64,000 bases of DNA from Rahnella sikkimica (lineage in GTDB: Bacteria > Pseudomonadota > Gammaproteobacteria > Enterobacterales > Enterobacteriaceae). The stretch spans positions 2,418,001 to 2,482,000 of the forward strand of contig NZ_CP019062.1 in the NCBI RefSeq assembly GCF_002951615.1. Reading direction: 5' to 3'. Shown here piece after piece: positions 36,128 to 46,255 of this stretch (the first letter of the stretch is position 1; each line of letters starts with the position of its first letter). The notes below the pieces were generated by a model. It saw only the letters and a program-made list of their open reading frames with translations. It was not told the DNA's origin and ran no database searches. A program made the position numbers and the translations under genes.

Positions 36128-37045
36128 CTATTTTTTGTGCTCTGATTTCAGCGCGGCGGTGATAACACGCGCTGAGGAATGGTACGCCACGCCTTCGTAG
36201 GCGGTCAGTTCAGGCTGCAATGTTTGTACGATGCCGCTTTTGCCAATCACCGCAGGTTGCCCGATATACACGCTAAGTTCTTCATCCCACGCGGAAACCG
36301 GGTAAACACTCTGCGCATTCGACAACACGGCATCCACCAGACGTGCAGTCGCTGTCGCGATACCAAAACTGGTCCAGCCCTTCCCTTGCAGGATTTCCCA
36401 GCCGCCACCGCGAACGGCATCGTTCATTTTTGCCCAGTCAACGTCACGATCGCCAGCCAGTTCAGCAACCGGACGTCCGCCGAGCGTGACGGTGCTCCAG
36501 GCGACAAACTGCGATTCGCCGTGCTCGCCCATCACGTAGCCGGTGACGCTTTTCGGATCAAAGCCGAAAAACTCGCCGACGACGCGTTTCATTCGCGCGG
36601 TGTCCAGAGACGTGCCGGTGCCGAAGACCTGCGAATCCGGCAGGCCGCTGGTTTGCTGGATAATCTGGGTGATCACGTCACACGGGTTAGTGATGTTGAT
36701 AATAACGCCACCAAAACCACTGGCGATGACACGGGGAATGACTTCACGGACTGCCGCACGGGTTTCGGCCAGCTCTTCGAGACGGTCTTCGCGTAACAGC
36801 GTTTTAGGGCCGACGGCAATAACCAGAACGTCGGCGTCATGCAGCTCACTGTAATCATTAGCGATAACCTGCACGCGCGAAGCAGTCAGTGAAGCCATAT
36901 CGCGCAGTTCGAGCGACTGGCTGGCGGCCTTCTTTTCATTTTCATCCAGCAGAATAATGATGTCGCACAAGCCCTGTGTGACCAATGAAAACGCGACGTC
37001 AGCCCCCACGTGCCCGGCACCGATGATTCCCACTTTACGTGTCAT
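36128..37045 (-). CDS. L-lactate / L-2-hydroxyacid dehydrogenase (LDH-MDH family)
   Basis: NAD-dependent dehydrogenase of 305 residues. The N-terminal dinucleotide motif is IGAGHVGADVAF. The catalytic His is in MGEHGES, the Asp-Arg pair region in SLDTARMKRVV, and NITNPCDVIT is typical of the family. The mobile substrate loop (GPKTLLREDRLEEL) is unlike classic LDH or MDH and closer to L-2-hydroxyisocaproate dehydrogenases, so the substrate may be a longer 2-oxoacid. It is a single gene between tRNA-Arg and folD. Confidence 0.87.
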   Translation of the reverse strand: MTRKVGIIGAGHVGADVAFSLVTQGLCDIIILLDENEKKAASQSLELRDMASLTASRVQVIANDYSELHDADVLVIAVGPKTLLREDRLEELAETRAAVREVIPRVIASGFGGVIINITNPCDVITQIIQQTSGLPDSQVFGTGTSLDTARMKRVVGEFFGFDPKSVTGYVMGEHGESQFVAWSTVTLGGRPVAELAGDRDVDWAKMNDAVRGGGWEILQGKGWTSFGIATATARLVDAVLSNAQSVYPVSAWDEELSVYIGQPAVIGKSGIVQTLQPELTAYEGVAYHSSARVITAALKSEHKK

Positions 37046-37230
37046 TTATTCCTTTCCTCATGATTTAAATAGAGTCACATCTAAAATAGACACTTTTTTC
37101 GCCACTGTCTCAGGTTAAATTCTCACCCGCTGATAACAAGTTATTCGCATTCAGCGCCTGACAGCGCCCGCGGCTTCTGACAAAATAGAGATATCCCCCT
37201 GCATTTTTTAATTGATGGATTTACTCCCTG

Positions 37231-38103
37231 ATGGCAGCAAAGATTATTGACGGTAAAACGATTGCGCAGCAAGTCAGAAACGAAGTTGCGGCGCGTGTTC
37301 AACAACGACTGGCGGAAGGGAAACGTGCTCCCGGACTGGCTGTCGTGCTGGTGGGTGAAAACCCGGCATCGCAAATTTATGTCGCCAGCAAGCGCCGTTC
37401 TTGTGAAGAAGTCGGGTTTATCTCCCGCTCTTACGATTTACCGGCGACGACCACAGAAGGCGAACTGCTCGACCTTATCGAACAGCTGAATAACGACAAT
37501 GAAATCGACGGTATTCTGGTTCAGCTTCCGCTGCCAGCGGGCATTGATAACATCAAGGTGCTCGAGCGCATTCATCCGGACAAAGACGTAGACGGTTTTC
37601 ATCCGTACAACGTCGGTCGTCTGTGCCAGCGCGCGCCAACGCTGCGTCCTTGTACGCCGCGCGGTATCGTGACTCTGCTCGAACGTTATGGTGTTGATAC
37701 TTTCGGGCTGAACGCCGTAGTGATCGGCGCATCCAATATTGTAGGCCGTCCGATGAGCATGGAATTACTGCTGGCGGGCTGTACCACAACGGTAACGCAC
37801 CGTTTCACTAAGAATCTGCGCCATCACGTCGAAAACGCCGATCTGGTGGTGGTTGCCGTCGGCAAACCGGGTTTTATTCCGGGAGAATGGATTAAACCGG
37901 GCGCGATTGTCATTGATGTCGGTATTAACCGCCTGGAAAGTGGTAAAGTTGTCGGCGATGTGGAATATGATGCCGCCGCCGAGCGTGCTTCCTTTATCAC
38001 ACCGGTGCCGGGCGGTGTTGGCCCGATGACGGTCGCGACGCTGATCCAGAATACCTTGCAGGCTTGCGAGGAATATCACGACATCAGCGCCAATAAGTCT
38101 TAA
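37231..38103 (+). CDS. folD: Methylenetetrahydrofolate dehydrogenase/cyclohydrolase FolD
   Basis: Bifunctional enzyme that converts 5,10-methylene-THF to 10-formyl-THF for purine and formyl-Met synthesis. Family motifs are [14 protein letters not shown] (with the catalytic Lys), [10 protein letters not shown] and the C-terminal [18 protein letters not shown]. The Rossmann motif is [12 protein letters not shown]. The length is 290 residues (E. coli 288). ybcJ follows after 32 bases, as in E. coli. Confidence 0.97.
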   Translation: MAAKIIDGKTIAQQVRNEVAARVQQRLAEGKRAPGLAVVLVGENPASQIYVASKRRSCEEVGFISRSYDLPATTTEGELLDLIEQLNNDNEIDGILVQLPLPAGIDNIKVLERIHPDKDVDGFHPYNVGRLCQRAPTLRPCTPRGIVTLLERYGVDTFGLNAVVIGASNIVGRPMSMELLLAGCTTTVTHRFTKNLRHHVENADLVVVAVGKPGFIPGEWIKPGAIVIDVGINRLESGKVVGDVEYDAAAERASFITPVPGGVGPMTVATLIQNTLQACEEYHDISANKS

Positions 38104-38135
38104 ACAAGTAGCACTACACAAAAAGTCAGGAATAC

Positions 38136-38354
38136 ATGGAAACTTTTTTTCTCGAAAAACATCTGCACGTTGAACTGTGCGACCTGCTCAAATTTATGGG
38201 CTGGTGTGACAGCGGCGGTACCGCTAAAGCGGTGATTGCTGAAGGCCAGGTTAAGGTCAACGGTAAAGTTGAAACCCGTAAACGCTGCAAAATCGTTGCT
38301 GATCAGAACGTTGAGTTCGCCAGCAATAAAGTCGTAGTAAAGGCGTCAGTATAA
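38136..38354 (+). CDS. ybcJ: S4-like RNA-binding protein YbcJ
   Basis: A 72-residue protein of the S4-domain fold, thought to bind structured RNA. The core LCDLLKFMGWCDSGGTAKAVIAEGQVKVNGKVETRKRCKIV aligns with E. coli YbcJ. It is probably co-transcribed with folD, and the pair ends at a strong hairpin at 38377-38417. Confidence 0.93.
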   Translation: METFFLEKHLHVELCDLLKFMGWCDSGGTAKAVIAEGQVKVNGKVETRKRCKIVADQNVEFASNKVVVKASV

Positions 38355-38376
38355 TCTTCTGACCCAATCCGGCTGC

Positions 38377-38417
38377 AAAAAATGCCCTGCAAGCATCACG
38401 CTGACAGGGCATTTTTT
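38377..38417. terminator. Terminator between ybcJ and DUF1176 gene
   Basis: Thirteen-base stem AAAAAATGCCCTG (38377-38389) with its complement at 38405-38417. The 15-base loop is flanked by A and T runs, which serves two convergent genes. Confidence 0.9.
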
Positions 38418-38443
38418 ATGACTGCTTTACGATAAATCTCGGG

Positions 38444-39514
38444 CTACGGAGCCTGTGTAACCCACAACACCGGCCAGTCGCCGCTGCTGCTGTAACCATC
38501 ACAGCTTGGCTCAGACGCAAAAGCCGCCAGGCGGAACGCTTTCCCATCGAAGATCCAGCGGGAAGACACACCGCAATCGCCGACGCCACGGCCTTTATCA
38601 TAAGTCGTCAGCAATCCGGTTTTCGGATCAAAATCAGCATTGATCAGTTCCGGAGACTGATCGTCTTCGCCCAGTTTAAACGGCATGGTCAGCGCCAGAT
38701 CGTCCATTTTATACGGCGACTGACGTGAAACCAGGAACCCAAGGGCATACAGATTATACGCGCCCATATCGCAGTTCACCGTCATCAGGGCTTTGTCGCT
38801 GCTGAGCGCAAAAATATGCACTTCACGCTCCGACGGGTCGAGGCTGCAATCATTGTTCTCAATGGTAGTGGCGGCATTCTGTGTAATCGCCGAAATCTCG
38901 GTTTCAGACAGCGCATGAGGTTCGCTGAAACGCGGCAGAACCGGCGTTGCCGGGATCGGCGGAACCGTATTCACCGGTTTAGCGCCACGGTTCGCCCAGG
39001 CTGTTTTTGTGCCCACACGACCCTGTTGTGCATCGATGGCCAGCAAAGCGGCCTTCATGCCTTTGAGTGAAATCACCGGTCTTACTGGCTGGGAATTGTC
39101 GGTTTTACCGGCCAGTTGAATGCTACTGCCTTCACGGATAGCGGCAATAAATTCATTCACCACCAAGCGGTTACCGGTAAAAAGGTGTTTTTTACTCACA
39201 TCCCATTCGCGATGATTAAAACTCAGCGTTTTGCCATTTATCTGCAGACGGCTGGCAATCGGTGCTTCAGCAGACTGCTCATCGCTATTGCGCTGGTAAT
39301 CAATACTGACGGTCGATTTGCCTTCCGGCCCGGCTTCGCGGGTAAGCTTCATCACCAGTTCCTGCCCGTCCTGAGAATTTCGGGCGACACAGTGATTGAG
39401 ATTGTCGCAACTGACCTGCCAGTCGTTGTAAATCGCCTGCGTAGGCTCAGCCTGCACACTAAAAGCCAGCATTCCGGCCAGCAGGCATAAAGGGGCGGTA
39501 ATCCATCTGCTCAT
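38444..39514 (-). CDS. DUF1176 domain-containing secreted protein
   Basis: A 356-residue exported protein with signal peptide MSRWITAPLCLLAGMLAFSVQA. It has the DUF1176 features: an N-terminal invasion-associated-like half (YNDWQVSCDNLNHCVA) and a second half with paired Cys (NNDCSLDPSE, MTVNCDMGAY, GVGDCGVSSRW, EPSCDGY). Six or more Cys suggest disulfides in the periplasm. The function is unknown. It is divergent from the next exported protein. Confidence 0.82.
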   Translation of the reverse strand: MSRWITAPLCLLAGMLAFSVQAEPTQAIYNDWQVSCDNLNHCVARNSQDGQELVMKLTREAGPEGKSTVSIDYQRNSDEQSAEAPIASRLQINGKTLSFNHREWDVSKKHLFTGNRLVVNEFIAAIREGSSIQLAGKTDNSQPVRPVISLKGMKAALLAIDAQQGRVGTKTAWANRGAKPVNTVPPIPATPVLPRFSEPHALSETEISAITQNAATTIENNDCSLDPSEREVHIFALSSDKALMTVNCDMGAYNLYALGFLVSRQSPYKMDDLALTMPFKLGEDDQSPELINADFDPKTGLLTTYDKGRGVGDCGVSSRWIFDGKAFRLAAFASEPSCDGYSSSGDWPVLWVTQAP

Positions 39515-39769
39515 TATGAGTTTCTGCTCTGTTCGAAATTATCTTTTTTGATAATAGCGTAACCACCGCAAAGACTCTGCCAACAATGCAGCATTTTTTA
39601 TTCGAAATAAGAAAGAGATACTTTGTCCGATTTATTTTTTTGCAGGCAATTATTTTTCGCCCGTTACGAAATCACGTAATGGTGACGTAACGAAACTTTC
39701 AGTACACTGGCTGCGCCAATAAAAAAAATAATGGCGAAAGGATGACGTTCATTTCTCTGGGAGATTCAG

Positions 39770-40945
39770 ATGAAGTTATGGATTTGGCTGATAGCGTTGT
39801 TCTCTCTGCCAGCGTGGGCGGAAGAGCCACCGGTGGTGTACGCCGGTACGCTGGGGAAGACCAGCATTGTGGTTGAGCTGGACATGAATAAACCTGACGA
39901 AGTGACGGGCCGTTACTTTTATCAGAAATACCATCTGGATTTGCCGCTCAACGGCGCGCTGGATGGGCAGGAACTCACACTTCAGGAAGGGCTGGATGAC
40001 TTTGACGATACACCACGCCCTGAATTTACACTGACCAAAGATGAAAAGGGTGGCTGGCAAGGTAACTGGACCAATCCGCAGGGCAAAACGCTGGCGGTCA
40101 CGCTAAAACCTGCGCAGCTTCCGGCGGCGGCCACCGACGACAGCTACCTCGGTTCGCTCATTCATACCGACCCTTACGAATATCTGCGGTTATCTGAATT
40201 GCAGCTGAAAGCAGGCAAAAGCGAAAATTTCATGGGTTATCAGCTGCAATGGTGGGTTGAACCTCAGTCGAAAATCACGCTGTTTGAAATTGTTTCCGGT
40301 TATCCCGACGCCAGTTTGCAGGCAATGAACCAGAAACTGCGCACCCGCTTATGGCAGGAAGTCAGCGGCTGGCATGCCTGTATGCTCGGCGCGAGCCGGT
40401 TTGGTCAGGGCGAATATCAGCAGACGGTTACGCCGGAATTCATGAGCCCGGATGTCGTCAGCGTCAGTCTGTTCACGTCCTATGATTGCGGCGGCGCGCA
40501 TCCTGATTTCGGTGAAGCGCCGGTCAATATGAATGCCAAAACGGCGGATACGCTGACGCTGGAAGATATCGTATGGGTCGGTGACGGCGCGCCATTCCAT
40601 TATCTGAATGCAGAAGATCGCGCCTCATCGGGCAAGAATGATGTGGATTTTGATACCTTCGCCGCGTACCGCGATAAAAAATGGGCGCCGTGGCTGGTGA
40701 AGCAGCTTACCGCTGCACATCCGGAACAGATGAAGAAACCGACCGAAGAAAGCGATGATGACTGCGATTATTCGGATCCGTCTGTCTGGCAGTTCCCGGC
40801 GTGGTATTTCACACCGAAAGGCCTGTATTTTGACCCGACGTTCGCCCGCGTACAGCGTTCGTGCGAAAGCCCGGAATGGTCGGTCTTGCCGTGGTCCGCG
40901 CTGAAAGGCCACGCGGGCAGCAGCGCCATCAGTCTGGAACGCTAA
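39770..40945 (+). CDS. Exported protein, DUF3298/RsiV-like C-terminal half
   Basis: A 391-residue protein with a signal peptide (MKLWIWLIALFSLPAWA). The C-terminal part shows the pattern of DUF3298/RsiV-like domains: SVSLFTSYDCGGAHPDFG, LTLEDIVW and AWYFTPKGLYFDPTFA. This domain is found in lysozyme-sensing anti-sigma factors and in unknown periplasmic proteins. There is no membrane anchor besides the signal. It ends at a small terminator (40952-40973). The match is by pattern recognition only. Confidence 0.72.
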   Translation: MKLWIWLIALFSLPAWAEEPPVVYAGTLGKTSIVVELDMNKPDEVTGRYFYQKYHLDLPLNGALDGQELTLQEGLDDFDDTPRPEFTLTKDEKGGWQGNWTNPQGKTLAVTLKPAQLPAAATDDSYLGSLIHTDPYEYLRLSELQLKAGKSENFMGYQLQWWVEPQSKITLFEIVSGYPDASLQAMNQKLRTRLWQEVSGWHACMLGASRFGQGEYQQTVTPEFMSPDVVSVSLFTSYDCGGAHPDFGEAPVNMNAKTADTLTLEDIVWVGDGAPFHYLNAEDRASSGKNDVDFDTFAAYRDKKWAPWLVKQLTAAHPEQMKKPTEESDDDCDYSDPSVWQFPAWYFTPKGLYFDPTFARVQRSCESPEWSVLPWSALKGHAGSSAISLER

Positions 40946-40951
40946 AACAAC

Positions 40952-40973
40952 AAAGGCACCTGCGGGTGCCTTT
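40952..40973. terminator. Terminator between exported protein gene and nudK
   Basis: AAAGGCACC (40952-40960) and GGTGCCTTT (40965-40973) around TGCG. It lies between two convergent genes. Confidence 0.85.
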
Positions 40974-41013
40974 GATTTTTATGATAAATGTGAATTTTTG
41001 AAGTTAAAATATT

Positions 41014-41604
41014 TTACGCCAGCCAGCCCTGCAACTGCGCGTATTGCAGCAACATAATCGTTTTACCGTCTTTGATACGGCCATCTTTGATCATCGCCAG
41101 CGCTTCGGTGAACGGCACTTCCAGCACGTCAATATCTTCATCTTCCACGCCACCGCCAGCATTCGCCCGCTGAGACTCATCATATTCTGCGGCAAAAAAG
41201 TGAACGATTTCCGTCACGCTACCCGGTGACATGTAGCACTCGAAGAGTTTCTCGACGTGCCCGACGGCAAAACCGGTTTCTTCAATCGCTTCTTTACGGA
41301 TGCAATCTTCCGGCGAATCGTCGTCCAGCAAACCTGCGCAGGTTTCCAGCAACATGCCGGTCGGGTTACCGTTGACATACGTCGGCATACGAAACTGATT
41401 GATCAGCAGAACGGTTTTCTTTGGCCGGTTATAAAGCAGAATGGTCGCGCCGTTTCCCCGGTCATACACTTCACGGGATTGCGGCTGACGTTCACCGTTG
41501 CGTTTGATTAAGTCGTAGGTGAATTTTCGAAGAACATACCAGTTATCAGAGAGTAATTCGGTCTGGACGTTTTCGATTTGAGATGACCTGCCATGAGATG
41601 ACAT
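41014..41604 (-). CDS. nudK: GDP-mannose pyrophosphatase NudK
   Basis: Nudix hydrolase that cleaves GDP-mannose to GMP and mannose-1-phosphate. The Nudix box ([22 protein letters not shown]) fits the consensus. Long conserved runs such as [16 protein letters not shown] and [18 protein letters not shown] match E. coli NudK. The length is 196 residues. It lies 72 bases downstream of the winged-helix gene on the same strand. Confidence 0.94.
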   Translation of the reverse strand: MSSHGRSSQIENVQTELLSDNWYVLRKFTYDLIKRNGERQPQSREVYDRGNGATILLYNRPKKTVLLINQFRMPTYVNGNPTGMLLETCAGLLDDDSPEDCIRKEAIEETGFAVGHVEKLFECYMSPGSVTEIVHFFAAEYDESQRANAGGGVEDEDIDVLEVPFTEALAMIKDGRIKDGKTIMLLQYAQLQGWLA

Positions 41605-41676
41605 TTAGCGTGCCTCCGCTCAGAAATGGTGAGAGAAGCCCGATATCATAGCCGTAATAGTGCCTTCCTGCTACCT

Positions 41677-41967
41677 TCAACCGTGCTCAATTGCGTCGAG
41701 AAGTTGCTCGCGATGTCGCCCAATCCATTGAGGATCGAGCGGCCCCCAGCCGGAAATCTGATAATAGCCGTCGTTATTGCGTATGCCCTGCTGCACAAAC
41801 TCCAGTTCGACGCCCATGCCCGGCAGCGCTTTCAGCACATCCTGCAAAGTCCGGCGCGGCCAGCCGGTCATTTCCATCAGCTTGGGTACGTTCGGTTTTT
41901 GCTCGTTATCGAGCAACCAGCAAAGATAGAGACGGCGCGCAAACACCGAATTCAAATTCAAACTCAT
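41677..41967 (-). CDS. Predicted winged-helix DNA-binding protein (96 residues)
   Basis: Small protein with an HTH-like segment (PNVPKLMEMTGWPRRTLQDVLKALPGMG) followed by a wing-like beta pair (VELEFVQQGIRNNDGYYQI). It resembles winged-helix proteins conserved in Yersiniaceae; I know no name or function. AGGAG lies nine bases before the ATG. It could be co-transcribed with nudK. Confidence 0.75.
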   Translation of the reverse strand: MSLNLNSVFARRLYLCWLLDNEQKPNVPKLMEMTGWPRRTLQDVLKALPGMGVELEFVQQGIRNNDGYYQISGWGPLDPQWIGRHREQLLDAIEHG

Positions 41968-42066
41968 CTGGACGACTCCTGCGTATTGTCATAAAAAGAG
42001 GATAGCCAAAGCGTAGACTGTTTCAGCGAATGCGTGTGAGACATAACCCTGTGTGCGGGGGGCTTT

Positions 42067-42097
<31 letters not shown>

Positions 42098-42155
42098 TAT
42101 CAGGGATGAGCAGGTAAAGTGCACTGACGTAGAACGACACTCTAACACTCGCTCA

Positions 42156-42207
42156 GTCCTTTCAGGACGGTACTGCCTCTGAGAAGTCCTTTTCAGAGGA
42201 TTTTTTT
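42156..42207 (+). promoter_or_regulatory. acrD leader with two hairpins, second terminator-like
   Basis: Hairpin 1 is GTCCT-TTC-AGGAC (42156-42168). Hairpin 2 is CCTCTGA (42176-42182) with TCAGAGG (42193-42199), followed by a run of seven Ts (42201-42207), an intrinsic terminator 75 bases before the acrD ATG. The loop of hairpin 2 repeats the AGTCCTTT of hairpin 1, so the AGGAC strand can pair with either. It may be an attenuator or the end of a short RNA. Confidence 0.6.
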
Positions 42208-42281
42208 GTCAGATTACTGACGCTCTGTTTGTTCGCTGATGTTAGTCACTCACGCCAGAGTGACAACGAGGTTCCTGACGC

Positions 42282-45200
42282 ATGGCTAACTTTTTTATTG
42301 ATCGCCCGATTTTTGCCTGGGTTTTAGCGATCATCATTTCCTTGTCTGGCGCACTGGCCATTTATTCTTTGCCCGTTGAGCAGTACCCCGATCTGGCACC
42401 GCCAAATGTGCGTATCTCCGCCACTTATCCGGGTGCATCCGCGCAGACGTTAGAGAACACGGTGACACAAATCATTGAGCAGAACATGACCGGGTTAGAC
42501 AACCTGATGTACATGTCTTCTCAGAGCAGCAGCAACGGCAAATCACAGATTACCCTGAGTTTTGTAGCCGGAACCAACCCGAATGAAGCCTTACAGCAGG
42601 TGCAAAACCAGCTGCAACAGGCGATGAAAAGGTTACCGCAGGCGGTGCAAACGCAGGGGGTGACTGTCTCAAAAACTGGTGATACCAACCTGATGACCGT
42701 CGCGTTCGTGTCCACCGATGGCAGCATGGATAAGCAGGATATCGCCGACTATGTGGCCTCGAATATTCAGGATCCGTTAAGCCGTATCGACGGCGTCGGC
42801 AGCATTACCGCTTACGGCACGCAATATGCGATGCGTATCTGGCTCGATCCGAACAAGCTGACTAACTATCAGATGACCACCAGCGATGTGGTCACGGCGA
42901 TTGAAAACCAGAACAGTCAGGTAGCGGTCGGGCAGCTCGGCGGTGCGCCGTCGGTTGACCTGCAGGCGCTCAACGCAACGGTTAACGCCCAGTCGCAGCT
43001 GCAAACACCGCAACAGTTTCGCGATATCACTCTGAAAGTGAATCAGGACGGTTCGCAGGTCAAACTTGGCGATGTCTCAACCGTCGGTCTGGGTGCCGAA
43101 GATTACAGCATTCTCAGCCGCTATAACGGCCAGGCCGCGTCCGGTATGGGCGTGCAGCTGGCATCCGGTGCCAACGAGCTGCAAACCGACAAACTGGTTC
43201 GCGCACGTCTGGCTGAACTGGAAAAATACTTCCCGCACGGGCTCGAAACCCGTATCGCCTATGAAACTACGCCCTTCGTCAAAGCCGCAATCACCGATGT
43301 GGTGAAAACGCTGTTTGAAGCGATCGTGCTGGTCTTCCTGGTGATGTATCTGTTCCTGCAAAATATCCGCGCCACGCTGATCCCGACCATTGCCGTCCCG
43401 GTGGTTTTGCTGGGTACGTTCGTGGTGCTGCATCAGTTCGGTTACACCATCAACACCCTGACGATGTTCGCAATGGTGCTTGCCATCGGGCTGCTGGTCG
43501 ATGATGCCATCGTGGTGGTGGAAAACGTCGAGCGCGTGATGAGCGAGGAAGGACTCAGCCCCAGAGACGCAACGCGAAAATCGATGGGGCAAATTCAGAG
43601 TGCGCTGGTCGGTATCACCATGGTGCTGTCTGCCGTATTTATCCCGATGGCGTTCTTCGGCGGCACAACCGGTGCGATTTACCGTCAGTTCTCCATCACG
43701 ATTGTTGCCGCGATGGTGCTTTCCGTCTTTGTCGCGCTGACCCTCACACCGGCGCTGTGTTCGACCATTCTCAAGCCAATTGCCAAGGGCCATCATCACG
43801 GCAAAACCGGTTTCTTCGGCTGGTTTAACCGCACGTTTGATAAGAATGCGCACCGTTATGAACGCGGCGTGGGCAGCATTCTCCGTCACAGCGTGCGCTA
43901 TATGCTGGGCTATCTGCTGATCCTCGGCATTCTGGCGTTCCTGTTTGTGAAACTGCCGACGTCATTCCTGCCGCAGGAAGATCAGGGCGTGCTGACCGTT
44001 CAGGTTCAGCTGCCACCGGGTTCAACGCTGCAACAGACGCAAAAAGTGGTCGAGAAAATCGAGCACTACTTCCTGACGGAAGAGAAGAATGATGTGGTTT
44101 CCGTGTTCTCCACGCTGGGCGCAGGTCCGGGTGGTAACGGTCAGAACGTCGCCCGTCTGTTTATCAGCCTGACGGACTGGGAAAAACGCACCTCCGGTCA
44201 TAACTCTGTCTTCGACATTATTGACCGCGCGACCAAAGAATTTCGGCACATCCGCGAGGCACGGGTTATCGCCAGCGGACCACCTGCCATCAACGGGCTC
44301 GGGACGTCTGCCGGTTTCGATATGGAATTGCAAGATCATGCCGGGAATGGCCATGACGCGCTGATGGCCGCGCGCGATCAGCTTCTGGAAATGACCAGCA
44401 AAGACAAAACGCTGAGCCGCGTTCGTCACAACGGTCTGGACGACAGCCCGCAGTTGCAGATCGACATCGATCAGGTGAAAGCCCAGGCGCTGGGAGTTTC
44501 CGTTGCGGAGATTAACAGCACGCTGAGTACCGCGTGGGGCTCCACGTACGTGAATGACTTCGTTGACCGCGGACGTGTGAAGAAGGTTTATGTTCAGGCC
44601 GCCGCGCCGTTCCGTATGCTGCCGGACGACGTGAATAAATGGTACGTCCGCAATGCGAGCGGAACGATGGTGCCGTTCTCCGCGTTCACCACGTCGCACT
44701 GGGAAACCGGTTCACCGCGTCTGGAACGTTACAACGGTTATTCTGCGGTAGAAATTGTCGGTGAGGCAGCAACGGGCGTCAGCAGCGGTACCGCGATGGA
44801 CGAAATGGAGAAGCTGGTGGCGAAACTGCCTGCCGGATTCGGTCTTGAATGGACCGGTCTGTCTTATCAGGAACGCTTGTCAGGTTCTCAGGCTCCGGCG
44901 CTTTACGCCATTTCCCTGCTGGTCGTGTTCCTGTGTCTGGCGGCACTTTATGAGAGCTGGTCGATCCCGTTCTCGGTCATGCTGGTGGTGCCGTTAGGCG
45001 TGATCGGTGCGGTGATTGCGACGTGGTTGCGCGGGCTGGAAAACGACGTTTACTTCCAGGTCGGGATGTTAACCATCATCGGTTTGTCGGCCAAAAACGC
45101 CATTCTGATCGTCGAATTTGCCAATGATCTTAACCGCAAAGGCAAAGCGCTGGTGGAAGCCACGCTCGAAGCCTCAAGAATGCGTCTGCGCCCTATTCTG

Positions 45201-45437
45201 ATGACGTCGCTGGCGTTTATCTTCGGGGTGTTACCGATGGCGACCAGCACCGGCGCGGGCTCTGCGAGCCAGCACGCGGTCGGGACAGGCGTTATCGGCG
45301 GGATGATCTCCGCCACCGTGCTGGCAGTCTTCTTCGTTCCGCTGTTCTTTGTACTGGTCCGTCGCCGCTTCCCTGGGAAAACCGGAGAACCGGTCATCCC
45401 GGATATCGTCGCAACCGCACCGAACGAACACAAATAG
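42282..45437 (+). CDS. acrD: RND multidrug efflux pump AcrD
   Basis: Inner-membrane proton antiporter of the RND family; it exports aminoglycosides and other hydrophilic drugs with AcrA and TolC in E. coli. The 1051 residues contain 12 membrane segments and two large periplasmic loops. They follow E. coli AcrD closely ([49 protein letters not shown]). The charged relay residues DD in helix 4 and K in helix 10 are present. No periplasmic adaptor gene lies beside it. The neighbouring ypfM-yffB-dapE order confirms AcrD rather than AcrB. Confidence 0.96.
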   Translation: MANFFIDRPIFAWVLAIIISLSGALAIYSLPVEQYPDLAPPNVRISATYPGASAQTLENTVTQIIEQNMTGLDNLMYMSSQSSSNGKSQITLSFVAGTNPNEALQQVQNQLQQAMKRLPQAVQTQGVTVSKTGDTNLMTVAFVSTDGSMDKQDIADYVASNIQDPLSRIDGVGSITAYGTQYAMRIWLDPNKLTNYQMTTSDVVTAIENQNSQVAVGQLGGAPSVDLQALNATVNAQSQLQTPQQFRDITLKVNQDGSQVKLGDVSTVGLGAEDYSILSRYNGQAASGMGVQLASGANELQTDKLVRARLAELEKYFPHGLETRIAYETTPFVKAAITDVVKTLFEAIVLVFLVMYLFLQNIRATLIPTIAVPVVLLGTFVVLHQFGYTINTLTMFAMVLAIGLLVDDAIVVVENVERVMSEEGLSPRDATRKSMGQIQSALVGITMVLSAVFIPMAFFGGTTGAIYRQFSITIVAAMVLSVFVALTLTPALCSTILKPIAKGHHHGKTGFFGWFNRTFDKNAHRYERGVGSILRHSVRYMLGYLLILGILAFLFVKLPTSFLPQEDQGVLTVQVQLPPGSTLQQTQKVVEKIEHYFLTEEKNDVVSVFSTLGAGPGGNGQNVARLFISLTDWEKRTSGHNSVFDIIDRATKEFRHIREARVIASGPPAINGLGTSAGFDMELQDHAGNGHDALMAARDQLLEMTSKDKTLSRVRHNGLDDSPQLQIDIDQVKAQALGVSVAEINSTLSTAWGSTYVNDFVDRGRVKKVYVQAAAPFRMLPDDVNKWYVRNASGTMVPFSAFTTSHWETGSPRLERYNGYSAVEIVGEAATGVSSGTAMDEMEKLVAKLPAGFGLEWTGLSYQERLSGSQAPALYAISLLVVFLCLAALYESWSIPFSVMLVVPLGVIGAVIATWLRGLENDVYFQVGMLTIIGLSAKNAILIVEFANDLNRKGKALVEATLEASRMRLRPILMTSLAFIFGVLPMATSTGAGSASQHAVGTGVIGGMISATVLAVFFVPLFFVLVRRRFPGKTGEPVIPDIVATAPNEHK

Positions 45438-45444
45438 CAGGCAC

Positions 45445-45478
45445 AAAAAAGGCGTTAATGTGGATTAACGCCTTTTTT
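45445..45478. terminator. Terminator after acrD
   Basis: Perfect stem AAAAAAGGCGTTAAT (45445-45459) with its complement at 45464-45478, loop GTGG. T-tracts occur on both strands. Confidence 0.95.
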
Positions 45479-45611
45479 ATTAATGATTTATTGGCTGGTG
45501 TAAATCGTCGCTAAATGGACGTAATGGTCTTCCTGAACAAACGTTTTTATTATGACGCGCTGACACGGTGAATAAATCTTCTCTTTGCTTTGTCGCGGGT
45601 ACTGTGGGCAG

Positions 45612-45671
45612 TTACGCTTTCAACATACGGTCGATAAAGTCTTTCCAGTTACCTAATTCTTGCTCTAACAT
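45612..45671 (-). CDS. ypfM: YpfM small protein (19 residues)
   Basis: The reverse strand encodes MLEQELGNWKDFIDRMLKA, which matches E. coli YpfM at most positions, centred on ELGNWKDFI. GGGGAG lies six bases before the ATG. In E. coli the gene is also between acrD and yffB. The function is unknown. It is far too short for ordinary gene finders and is easily missed. The rest of the 45479-45870 spacer shows no other gene. Confidence 0.9.
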   Translation of the reverse strand: MLEQELGNWKDFIDRMLKA

Positions 45672-45870
45672 TTTTCTCCCCTTGATTGGACGGCGTCATT
45701 ATACGTCTATTTTTTGTACACACAAAAATTCAATGACGATTGTTTAATCGCGATCACAATCCCGCCCCGTCTGGATCCTGCCCGAGTTTTGCCTCATTAT
45801 GTGAATTATTCGTGTCCCGCTTTTTGCGCGGGTCAAAAGTTCCTTTATTACTCACAGGTTATGTTTTTTT

Positions 45871-46254
45871 ATGGCAACGACGTCTGCTCAAACCACTTTT
45901 ATTCTTTACGGCATTAAAAATTGCGATACCGTCAAAAAAGCCCGCCGCTGGCTGGAAGAAAATGGCGTTGAATGCCAGTTCCACGATTATCGGGTTGAAG
46001 GCCTGGACGACGCGTTGCTGCAAAACCTCATCAGCAAACAGGGTTGGGAAGCGATGCTCAACACACGCGGCACCACCTGGCGCAAGCTGGATGAAACCAC
46101 GCGCACGGCCTGTGATAATGAAGCCAGCGCCAAAGCCGTGATGCTTGAACATCCGGCGGTGATCAAACGTCCTTTCTTACTGGCGCCAGATGGCCAGTCT
46201 CTGCTGGGATTCAAACCAGAAAGCTATCAGCAATTTCTCGCACAGGTGAAGTAA
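45871..46254 (+). CDS. yffB: ArsC/Spx-family protein YffB
   Basis: Thioredoxin-fold protein of 127 residues related to arsenate reductase. The motif [20 protein letters not shown] keeps a single N-terminal Cys, without the CxxC pair of Spx. E. coli YffB is of unclear role, possibly a glutathione-dependent reductase. The gene precedes dapE by one base, so they are co-transcribed. Confidence 0.92.
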   Translation: MATTSAQTTFILYGIKNCDTVKKARRWLEENGVECQFHDYRVEGLDDALLQNLISKQGWEAMLNTRGTTWRKLDETTRTACDNEASAKAVMLEHPAVIKRPFLLAPDGQSLLGFKPESYQQFLAQVK

Positions 46255-46255
46255 C

